Position numbers and translations under genes: made by a program
Notes under the pieces: generated by a model
The model's input: only the letters and a program-made list of their open reading frames with translations
Databases searched by the model: none
Told to the model about the DNA's origin: nothing
Shown here: in pieces, positions 54,444 through 61,889 of the stretch
How the letters are laid out: each line of letters begins with the position of its first letter
How positions within the stretch are numbered: the stretch's first letter is position 1
DNA from: Singulisphaera sp. GP187
GTDB taxonomy: Bacteria > Planctomycetota > Planctomycetia > Isosphaerales > Isosphaeraceae
Direction: 5' to 3'
Length of the DNA stretch: 64,000 nt
Assembly: GCF_900129635.1 (NCBI RefSeq)
Contig: NZ_FSRB01000002.1
Span: forward strand, 2,818,727-2,882,726

Positions 54444-55904
54444 ATGACGACACCTACCGCCGACATCGGTCTGATTGGCCTTGCCGTGATGGGCGAGAAC
54501 CTCGTCCTGAACATGGAGAGTCACGGCTTCACGGTCGCCGTCTTCAACCGGACCACCTCGAAGGTGGATGACTTCGTCAACGGCCGAGGCAAGGGCAAGA
54601 AGCTCGTCGGCTGTCATTCGGTTGAGGATCTGGTCAAGTCGCTCAAAAGCCCGCGCAAGATTATGATCATGGTCAAGGCCGGGGCGCCTGTGGACCAGGT
54701 GATCGATGAGCTCGTGCCGCTGCTCGATCCCGGCGACATCCTGATCGACGGCGGCAACACCCACTACCCCGACTCGACCCGCCGCACCCGTGACCTCAAG
54801 GCGAAGGGCTTGCTGTTCATCGGCACCGGCGTTTCGGGCGGCGAAGAAGGCGCGCTCAAAGGGCCGTCGATCATGCCCGGCGGCAACCCCGACGCCTGGC
54901 CCCACCTCAAGCCGATCTTCCAGGCGATCGCCGCCAAGGTCGACGACGGCACCCCCTGCTGCGACTGGGTGGGTCCCGAAGGGGCCGGCCACTACGTCAA
55001 GATGGTCCACAACGGCATCGAATACGGCGACATGCAGTTGATCTGCGAAGCCTACCAGATGCAGCGGACCCTGCTCGGCATGGGGGCGCCCGCCATGCAC
55101 GACGTCTTCGCGCGCTGGAACAAGGGGCCGCTCGACAGCTACCTGATCGAGATCACCCGCGACATCCTCGCCTACAACGACCCGGACAGCGGCCAGCCGA
55201 TGGTCGACCTGATCCTCGACACCGCCGGCCAGAAGGGGACGGGCAAGTGGACCGTCACCTCGGCCCTCGACCTCGGGGTGCCGCTCACCCTGATCGCCGA
55301 GGCCGTCTTCGCGCGCTGCCTGTCGGCCCAGAAGGACGAACGCAAGGCCGCCTCGAAGGTCCTGAGCGGTCCCTCGGCCAAGTTCACCGGCGACCCCAAG
55401 GCCCTGATCGATGACATCGAGATGGCCCTCTACGGCAGCAAGATCGTCTCGTACGCGCAGGGCTACGCCCTGATGAACGCGATGGCCAAGGAAGAGGGCT
55501 GGGAAATCAACAACGGCGGCGTCGCCCTGATGTGGCGCGGTGGCTGCATCATCCGAAGCGCCTTCCTCGGCAAGATCAAAGAGGCATTCGACCGCGACCC
55601 GAAGCTCACCAACCTGATGCTCGACCCCTACTTCACGGGCGAGCTTGCGAAGGCTCAGGACGGCTGGCGCCGCGTCTGCGCGGCGGCCATCACCCACGGC
55701 GTGCCGATTCCGGCCATGACCTCGGCCCTGTCCTACTTCGACGGCTATCGGACCGAGAACCTGCCCGCCAACTTGCTGCAAGCCCAGCGCGACTTCTTCG
55801 GGGCGCACACCTACGAGCGGACCGACAAGCCGCGCGGCCAGTTCTTCCATACCAACTGGACCGGCCGTGGTGGCACGACCTCGTCGTCGACCTACAACGT
55901 CTGA
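54444..55904 (+). CDS. gnd: 6-phosphogluconate dehydrogenase (decarboxylating)
   Basis: 486 aa, full length for the family. The N-terminal NADP fold has GLAVMGENLVLNMESHGFTV and VFNRTTSKVDDF. GGNTHYPDSTRR and GTGVSGGEEGALKGPSIMPG form the conserved substrate region, and MVHNGIEYGDMQLI follows. The C-terminus has RTDKPRGQFFHTNW. It is the third gene of a co-directional sugar-phosphate set (HAD, pfp, gnd). Confidence 0.97.
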   Translation: MTTPTADIGLIGLAVMGENLVLNMESHGFTVAVFNRTTSKVDDFVNGRGKGKKLVGCHSVEDLVKSLKSPRKIMIMVKAGAPVDQVIDELVPLLDPGDILIDGGNTHYPDSTRRTRDLKAKGLLFIGTGVSGGEEGALKGPSIMPGGNPDAWPHLKPIFQAIAAKVDDGTPCCDWVGPEGAGHYVKMVHNGIEYGDMQLICEAYQMQRTLLGMGAPAMHDVFARWNKGPLDSYLIEITRDILAYNDPDSGQPMVDLILDTAGQKGTGKWTVTSALDLGVPLTLIAEAVFARCLSAQKDERKAASKVLSGPSAKFTGDPKALIDDIEMALYGSKIVSYAQGYALMNAMAKEEGWEINNGGVALMWRGGCIIRSAFLGKIKEAFDRDPKLTNLMLDPYFTGELAKAQDGWRRVCAAAITHGVPIPAMTSALSYFDGYRTENLPANLLQAQRDFFGAHTYERTDKPRGQFFHTNWTGRGGTTSSSTYNV

Positions 55905-55920
55905 CGTCAGTTGGAGCCAA

Positions 55921-55962
55921 ACGGACGGCGGGAGGAGAAGCCCCTTTCCGCCGTCCTTGACT
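55921..55962. terminator. Likely bidirectional terminator between gnd and the M48 gene
   Basis: GGACGGCGG (55923-55931) pairs with CCGCCGTCC (55948-55956) around a 16-nt loop. It lies in the 79-bp gap between two convergent stop codons, next to a short TTGACTGT tail on the plus side. Confidence 0.5.
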
Positions 55963-55983
55963 GTCGCCCTGAGGCCGCCTCGA

Positions 55984-57111
55984 TCAATGCGGGGCGGCTT
56001 CCTGCTTCTCTGGGATTCGGAAATGGCGGAGCGATTCGGCCGCAAGCCGAAGGTCGTCCCGCGGCCGCCAGCTCTGAAGCTGGGCGAGTCGAGCCCGCAC
56101 GTGATCGCGGCGGTCGAGCGAGAACGGATGGGTGCGGCCGAACGAAAAGAACGGATTGTCCGGCTGGTCGTTCTTCCGGGCGTGCAGCCTTTCAAAGAAG
56201 CCGACCAAGCCCTGGGGGTCATATCCCTCTTGGTACAACCAGGTGACCGCCGCGCAGTCCGCCTCGGTCTCATGCTCGGGCCGAAACGGATTGACGAGCA
56301 GTCCCAACAGCGCGGCCTGCTGGGTGAAGAAGCGGTCGAACGAGTCGCCCATCGTGGGTGGACGAGCGTAGGTCGTCTCCGCGAGCTTGCTTCGACGCAC
56401 ATAGCCATAGAGGTGGCCGAGGTCGAGGTGGGCCAGCTCATGGGCAACCACCCCGGCCACCGTCGCTTCGTCGGGCTCGTCAAGCAAGGCCGTGGTGAAG
56501 ACGAGAAATCCTCCGGGGAAGGACTGGCCGTCGGAAATCGGCGCATTCACCAGGGAGACGTCCACCTTGGGATAGCGGTCGCGGTGCTTCATCCGCCTGG
56601 CGAGCCGATCCACGAGGGCTCGGAGGTAATCGAGCCGGATCCCGTCCTCGACAACTTGGAAGCCACGCGCTTTCGCCTTGGCGAGATATTCGTCACGAGT
56701 CCGGAGGCCTGCCCTCCGCTCCTCGACCACGCTCACCGACACGCCTTCCAGGGCAGGCTCTTCCATCCGGGCGAGCTCTCCGAGAAAATCGTTGAATCCG
56801 GTCGCCGGATTTCTCGCGAGGCTCTCGCCCATCCGTTGGAACATCTCGGGCATCGAACGTGCGGGAGGAGGTAACCGCCGGCGCGGACTGGGACAGTCCG
56901 GCGGCTCATCCCCACCCCGCCGCCGCACGCGTCGGCCGCCTGACTTCGCCTTGGACGTGCTCCGCCTCGGTGTCGCCTCCGTCTGGTTCCCGCCGACGGT
57001 TAGAGTGGGTTCGATGGGAAGATCCGCGGCGGCCTGGAGCCTGCTCCCTGGGAACAACAGAATCAGGAAAAGCAAACCCGCAAAAGTTCGAAGCGCCCTC
57101 GGTGGTTCCAT
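55984..57111 (-). CDS. M48 family zinc metallopeptidase, exported
   Basis: 375 aa. A signal peptide (TFAGLLFLILLFPGSRLQAA) and a basic Pro-rich stretch precede the peptidase domain. VAHELAHLDLGHLYGY carries the HExxH zinc motif, and EHETEADCAAVTWLYQEGYD gives the third ligand (E-x-x-A-D). The LVNAPISDGQSFPGGFLVFTT segment is typical of the M48 BepA-like group. It is probably periplasmic and may act in envelope protein quality control. It is divergent from the next kinase. Confidence 0.92.
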   Translation of the reverse strand: MEPPRALRTFAGLLFLILLFPGSRLQAAADLPIEPTLTVGGNQTEATPRRSTSKAKSGGRRVRRRGGDEPPDCPSPRRRLPPPARSMPEMFQRMGESLARNPATGFNDFLGELARMEEPALEGVSVSVVEERRAGLRTRDEYLAKAKARGFQVVEDGIRLDYLRALVDRLARRMKHRDRYPKVDVSLVNAPISDGQSFPGGFLVFTTALLDEPDEATVAGVVAHELAHLDLGHLYGYVRRSKLAETTYARPPTMGDSFDRFFTQQAALLGLLVNPFRPEHETEADCAAVTWLYQEGYDPQGLVGFFERLHARKNDQPDNPFFSFGRTHPFSLDRRDHVRARLAQLQSWRPRDDLRLAAESLRHFRIPEKQEAAPH

Positions 57112-57299
57112 GACCGAATTCCTGAGGTCTTCCCGCGAAATTCAAGAATGAGCAGGCCACATTTCCCTCTCAGTAGGGACGCCCGGACGCTTGACTTATT
57201 CGACCCGGATCGAACACTCTGAAGGATAATAGGAACGCGAGTCCGACAAGACGACAGGGCGATCCTTACCCAACGGGACGCGTCGGAAACGAGAGAGCT

Positions 57300-58763
57300 A
57301 TGAAGACCGGCACGGGCCGCTGCCCAAGTTGCGACGAACCGATCAGTGAGGGAACGCCCGTTCATCGCTGTTCCGTGCGCGAAGACATGACGATCCTCGA
57401 CGATCAATTTGGAGCCATAAAACCCCAGTCAGACCTGCTCGGCGAGACCGTGGCGTATCAAGGGAGCATGATCCTTCAGATCGAGGACTCGGGGTCCTCA
57501 CTGCCGGATGACTTTGACGACGGCTTCCCCATGGTGGACGACCTGATCGACCAGACCCTCGGCCAGTACAAGCTGGAGTCGGTGGTCGGACGCGGCTCGA
57601 TGGGTCGGGTCTACCGCGCCCAGCACCTCGGCCTGGCGCGCTCCTGCGCGATCAAGGTGATGAATCCGGGCTTGGTCGCCAAGCAACCGCAGATCCGCGA
57701 GCGATTCTGGGCCGAAGCCCGAGCGGTCGCCAACCTCCTCCACCCTCATGTGGTGACGATCCATAACCTGGGGAGCGACCGGGGCTATCACTTCATCGAG
57801 ATGGAATATGTGGCCGGCGGACTGAGCCTGAGTGAGTCGCTGGTCCGCGAGGGGCCGTTCGACTCGGTGCGGGCGTCAACCCTGGTCCGCCAGGTCGTCC
57901 TCGCCCTCGGCGCCGCACATCAGTCGGGGATGGTCCATCGCGACGTCAAGCCGTCCAACGTCCTGCTGACGGCCGCCGGCGACGCCAAGCTCGCCGACTT
58001 CGGCCTGGTGCGGCGGATCAGCGAACTGGAACGCGCGGGCGTCCCGGTGGCCGGGACGCCTACCTACATGGCGCCCGAGCTGTTCGCGGGCATCCCGGCC
58101 AGCCACCGCTCCGACATCTACGCGGTGGGGGTGATGTACTATTATCTGATCTCCGCCCGGCTCCCGTTTGCCTCGGACCAGATGGGCGAGTTGATCTCGC
58201 TCCATCGCTTCGGGCGGATTCCCGACGTCCGATCGATCATCCCGACGATTTCCGACCACGTGCTGACGATCCTGAACCGCTGTCTCGCCAAACATCCCGA
58301 CGATCGCTACCAGTCGGCCGAACACCTGGCCGAGGATCTCCAGGCCGCGATCTACAACCTCCGCGAAACCGAGGCGCTCGTTCGGGAGAGCGTCGAAGGG
58401 CTCCACTGCTTCATCCAAGGCGGGCGGGACAATTATCGGATCCTGTTTGAACTGCCTAACGACCGGCTCCAGGAAGTCTACCTCGAGGTCACCCAGGACG
58501 ACCACGGTCAGCGCATCCTTTCGGTCTTCTCCGTCTGCGGACCGGGCGATCCGAAACACTATGAGTTCGCCCTCAAGCTCAACGACAAGTTGACGTACGG
58601 TAGCCTCTCCATCCGCAACGTCAACGGCCAGCCGATGTTCGTGATGACCCGTACCTTTGCGCGCGACCTCGTCTGCGCGACCGACGTCCGCGCCGCCCTG
58701 CTGGAGATCGCGCGCCGGGCCGACCACGTCGAGATGCAACTGACCAATGCCGACCTTTATTAA
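57300..58763 (+). CDS. Ser/Thr protein kinase with zinc-ribbon-like N-terminus and unknown C-terminal domain
   Basis: 487 aa. The N-terminus has CPSCDEPISEGTPVHRC, a Cys4-like or Cys3-His cluster that may bind zinc. The kinase domain shows VVGRGSMGRVYRAQHLGLAR, AIKVMNPGLVA, HRDVKPSNVLL, LADFGLVRR and GTPTYMAPELF. The last 110 residues form a separate domain of beta-rich appearance (EVTQDDHGQRILSVFSVCG, FALKLNDKLTYGSLSIRN) that I do not recognise. No membrane span is visible, so it is probably cytosolic. Confidence 0.9.
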   Translation: MKTGTGRCPSCDEPISEGTPVHRCSVREDMTILDDQFGAIKPQSDLLGETVAYQGSMILQIEDSGSSLPDDFDDGFPMVDDLIDQTLGQYKLESVVGRGSMGRVYRAQHLGLARSCAIKVMNPGLVAKQPQIRERFWAEARAVANLLHPHVVTIHNLGSDRGYHFIEMEYVAGGLSLSESLVREGPFDSVRASTLVRQVVLALGAAHQSGMVHRDVKPSNVLLTAAGDAKLADFGLVRRISELERAGVPVAGTPTYMAPELFAGIPASHRSDIYAVGVMYYYLISARLPFASDQMGELISLHRFGRIPDVRSIIPTISDHVLTILNRCLAKHPDDRYQSAEHLAEDLQAAIYNLRETEALVRESVEGLHCFIQGGRDNYRILFELPNDRLQEVYLEVTQDDHGQRILSVFSVCGPGDPKHYEFALKLNDKLTYGSLSIRNVNGQPMFVMTRTFARDLVCATDVRAALLEIARRADHVEMQLTNADLY

Positions 58764-59033
58764 GCATCGGCCGTCGGTTCAGTGCTCCGATTTACCAAGC
58801 GAACGAGAAGACCCGATCTCAACAACCCTGGCCACAGCCATGGGGACTTCCAAGTTTCCTCATTTTTGAATCACGGGAATCCGTCCGCTGGTCGCCCCGG
58901 GTTGGACTCGAACCCGTTTAGGAACGCTTCGCCACAGCCGTTTCCCCCTGCTTCGGCACGATCGGCCGTGGCGTCTTTCAAGGTCGCGGTCTTGGGTGCC
59001 TTTGATTGCAAAACACTTCGCGAGACCTCACGT
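58764..59033. other. Intergenic region before a small membrane protein
   Basis: 270 bp. The frame of the next gene extends back into it but without family features. A GGTTGGACTCGAACC string at about 58900-58915 looks like a tRNA T-arm but the rest of a tRNA is absent. Confidence 0.4.
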
Positions 59034-59513
59034 ATGCCGCTCGCTCAACGGACCGCGGCCGTTAGCCTGGCCCTTTCAATCGGAATCGTGGCGGTCGCCA
59101 TTCTCCTCTTGATCTGGCTCTGGTACGAACGCCGAGACCGAGATCCCGACCTCCCGGAGGTCGACGCCAAACACTTCAAACGGCAGGATTTTCGGAGGGC
59201 CCTGGTCGCTCTGATTCTCCTGGTCCTGGCCGTTGAGATTTACGTCGGGTCGCCGATGGAACCCAAAGTCGGTGGACGGGCGAACTATGCGTTCCTCCTG
59301 ATCTGGCTCACCGCCTTCGCACTCATCCTCGGCTTGCTGGTGCTCGCCAGCTTCGACTGGATCGCGACGCGGCTCTACGCGCGAAGACATCTCGAAGAAC
59401 TCGTCCGAGAACGACTTGAAATCCTCCGCGCCGAGCAACAACAACTCCTCGCCCTCCGGGACGGGAACCGAAACGGCTCGGAGGCTCACCAGGATGACTT
59501 GTCCACCCCATAA
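59034..59513 (+). CDS. Small membrane protein with a coiled C-terminal tail
   Basis: 159 aa from the ATG at 59034. Three hydrophobic spans (AVSLALSIGIVAVAILLLIW, ALVALILLVLAVEIYV, AFLLIWLTAFALILGLLVLA) are followed by a charged helix (HLEELVRERLEILRAEQQQLL) likely to be a coiled coil. Proteins of this kind are common in planctomycetes, function unknown. Confidence 0.65.
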   Translation: MPLAQRTAAVSLALSIGIVAVAILLLIWLWYERRDRDPDLPEVDAKHFKRQDFRRALVALILLVLAVEIYVGSPMEPKVGGRANYAFLLIWLTAFALILGLLVLASFDWIATRLYARRHLEELVRERLEILRAEQQQLLALRDGNRNGSEAHQDDLSTP

Positions 59514-59516
59514 TCG

Positions 59517-59540
59517 CCCCGGCCTCCCGGCCGGGTTTCG
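59517..59540 (+). terminator. Candidate hairpin after the small membrane protein gene
   Basis: CCCGGCC pairs with GGCCGGG across a TCCC loop at about 59518-59535, followed by TTT. Seven GC pairs directly after the stop codon are consistent with a rho-independent terminator, though the T run is short. Confidence 0.5.
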
Positions 59541-59867
59541 GAGCGTGGTCGAGTTCCCCTGGGTTGACTGTGCGCATCGTGAGGTTTTGGGAAACCTCGG
59601 TGAAGGTTGAGTGAAGTCCTGGTTGACGCAAGGTCCGACGAGGGATACGATTCAACACGATGATCCAGGATGGAATCTGCTTCGCCACGGTGTCGTGTCG
59701 AAGCCTCTGAAACGCTGCTTGAGGATCGATCGGCGAGATCCGTTCGGACCCTTCACCCTCGACCGACGACCCTGAACTCTGCACACTGGGTTCACCTCTC
59801 GCCGACGCGTGTTTCCTGGCTTGGACCATCGCACCGAAAGCTCCATCCCCTCTGGGAGATCCGCTCG
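59541..59867. promoter_or_regulatory. Intergenic region upstream of the S55-type gene
   Basis: About 330 bp. The frame of the next gene is open from 59670, but the N-terminal 66 residues look non-coding. A GGGAG ribosome binding site for the downstream gene is at 59854-59858. Confidence 0.4.
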
Positions 59868-61751
59868 ATGCGATCTTTGTTTTCAGCGCGTTGGTCGACG
59901 GGGCATGGCTTACTCGCTCTGCTGGCGATCCTGGGTGGCGCTCTGGTTTGCCAGGCCGGCGAACCCGACCGCAAAATGTACTGGAACGTCGAAGACATCC
60001 GTCCCGGGATGAAGGGGACGGGGCAAACGGTCATGGTCGGCACCAAACTCGAAGAGTTCGGCGCCGAGGTCCTGGGCGTGATGCGCGGGGTGAGCCCCGG
60101 CCGCGACATGATTCTCTGCCGTCTGACCGGCCTCAACCTCGAGCACGCCGGCATCATCCAAGGGATGAGCGGCAGCCCCATTTATATCAATGGCAAACTC
60201 CTGGGCGCGGTCGCGTTCGCCTGGGAGTTCGGCAAGGACCCAATCGCGGGGGTCACTCCCTTCGAGCAGATGGTCCAATATGTCCGATCCAACGACCGTC
60301 GCATCGCGGCCGAGGCGAAAGACGGCGAAATCCACGCCGCACGGTCGATCCCGACGACCCTGATCGACGGCCTGGCCACCGACGCCACCTTCGACGCCTC
60401 CCCGACGCCGGTCTCGGGAGGAGCCCTCGGGGGAATGAGGCCGATCGCGACGCCGATCGCCGCGACCGGGTTCAGCCCACGTGCCTTGGCGTTCCTCGGC
60501 GATCGATTCCGGCCCCTCGGAATGGCCCCGATGGCCGGCGGTGCCGCCCCCGAACGCGTGATCCGCGAGGAGGGGGATAAACCGCTCGTCCCCGGAGCGC
60601 CGCTGAGTATCGCCATGGTGACCGGCGACTTCGACCTCTCCGGGATCGGCACCGTCACCCACGTGGAAGGGAACCGGGTCTACGGCTTCGGCCACCCGAT
60701 GTTCAGCCTGGGCGCCTGCGAGTTCCCGATGATGACCGGGTACATCCACACGGTCTATCCGCGGGCGAGTGTAAGCATGAAGATGGGATCTCCTCTCAAG
60801 GTTGTCGGCGTGCTCGATACCGACGTGAGCACCGGTGTCGCCGGCCACCTCGGTGGTGTTCCCGACATGCTCCCCCTCAGCGTTCGGGTCAAGACCGGGC
60901 GCTACTCCGAGCCCCAGGTCTACCACGTCCAGATCGTCCGCGAGCCCAACCTCCTGGCGACCTTGGTGATGACCGTCCTGACCAACGCGATCGACACCGA
61001 GGGCAATCTCCCGGAGGAGCTGACCGCGAAGATCAAGGCGACGATCAAGCTCAAAGGGCACGACCCCATCGAGCTCAGCGACACGCTCAGCGGCCCGCGG
61101 TTCACCGGGCAAATGGGCGCGGCCAACCTGTTCAGCCCGATCGCCTCGATCGTGAATATCCTGGTGCGAAACCCGATGGCGCCGATCCGCCTGGAGGCGA
61201 TCGATTGCGACGTCGACATCACCCCAGGCCGAAAGGTGGCGACGATCGAGTCGATCCGGCTCAACTCGGACCGCCTGGAGCCGGGCCAGACCTTGAAGGG
61301 GTCGGTGACGATCAAGCCGTTCAAGGGCGATCGGCAAACGGTCGACCTCGAGCTGCCGTTGCCCGCCGACATCCAGGAGGGGAGCTACGAGGCCACGGTC
61401 TGCGACATGGGCAACAGCCTGCGACGCCGGCTCCGCAATGAGCCCTCCCTGATGGATCCGCGCGACCTCAGCGCCATCCTCCGGGCGATCCATTTCCAGA
61501 TCGAACCCCAACGGACCGCCCTCTACCTGCACGTCCCGCTCCAGGACCGCGGCCTCTCCGTCGAAGGACAGTCGCTCCCGAATCTTCCGGGAAGTGCCCG
61601 GGCCGTCTTCAACACCAGCCGGCAGAGCCAGGACCCGGCGGTCCGAACCGAGTTAATCCAGGCGGTCAACACCTCGTATGTTGTCGAAGGCATGCAAACG
61701 CTCAAATTCACGGTGGTCAAGGACAAGGGTGTCTCGCTCAAATCCGAATAA
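59868..61751 (+). CDS. SpoIVB-type S55 peptidase domain protein
   Basis: 627 aa from the ATG at 59868. A signal peptide (LLALLAILGGALVCQAGE) precedes DIRPGMKGTGQTVMVGTKLEEF, LTGLNLEHAGIIQGMSGSPIYI and VYGFGHPMFSLGACEFPMM. The catalytic-type Ser of the S55 fold lies in GMSGSPIY, and the GHPMF motif is typical. In Bacillus SpoIVB is a sporulation signalling protease. Planctomycetes are not known to sporulate, so the role here is unknown. The C-terminal 250 residues form additional domains not recognised. It is followed 138 bp later by a large propeller protein. Confidence 0.85.
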   Translation: MRSLFSARWSTGHGLLALLAILGGALVCQAGEPDRKMYWNVEDIRPGMKGTGQTVMVGTKLEEFGAEVLGVMRGVSPGRDMILCRLTGLNLEHAGIIQGMSGSPIYINGKLLGAVAFAWEFGKDPIAGVTPFEQMVQYVRSNDRRIAAEAKDGEIHAARSIPTTLIDGLATDATFDASPTPVSGGALGGMRPIATPIAATGFSPRALAFLGDRFRPLGMAPMAGGAAPERVIREEGDKPLVPGAPLSIAMVTGDFDLSGIGTVTHVEGNRVYGFGHPMFSLGACEFPMMTGYIHTVYPRASVSMKMGSPLKVVGVLDTDVSTGVAGHLGGVPDMLPLSVRVKTGRYSEPQVYHVQIVREPNLLATLVMTVLTNAIDTEGNLPEELTAKIKATIKLKGHDPIELSDTLSGPRFTGQMGAANLFSPIASIVNILVRNPMAPIRLEAIDCDVDITPGRKVATIESIRLNSDRLEPGQTLKGSVTIKPFKGDRQTVDLELPLPADIQEGSYEATVCDMGNSLRRRLRNEPSLMDPRDLSAILRAIHFQIEPQRTALYLHVPLQDRGLSVEGQSLPNLPGSARAVFNTSRQSQDPAVRTELIQAVNTSYVVEGMQTLKFTVVKDKGVSLKSE

Positions 61752-61889
61752 GCAACCACGAACCGATCGATCTCGCGCCGTCACCGGGACCCCTGCTCCT
61801 TTCAACGAAGCTGAAACGCCTCGGGGTGGCCGGACCTCAGCCCGTGCTGGGGTCGCTCCCGCGGTCTGAATGCCCCAAAAGGAATTCCG

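Noticed and set aside
58895..58920. A GGTTGGACTCGAACC string like a tRNA T-arm
   Set aside because: No matching acceptor stem, anticodon arm or D-arm lies within 75 bases on either strand.
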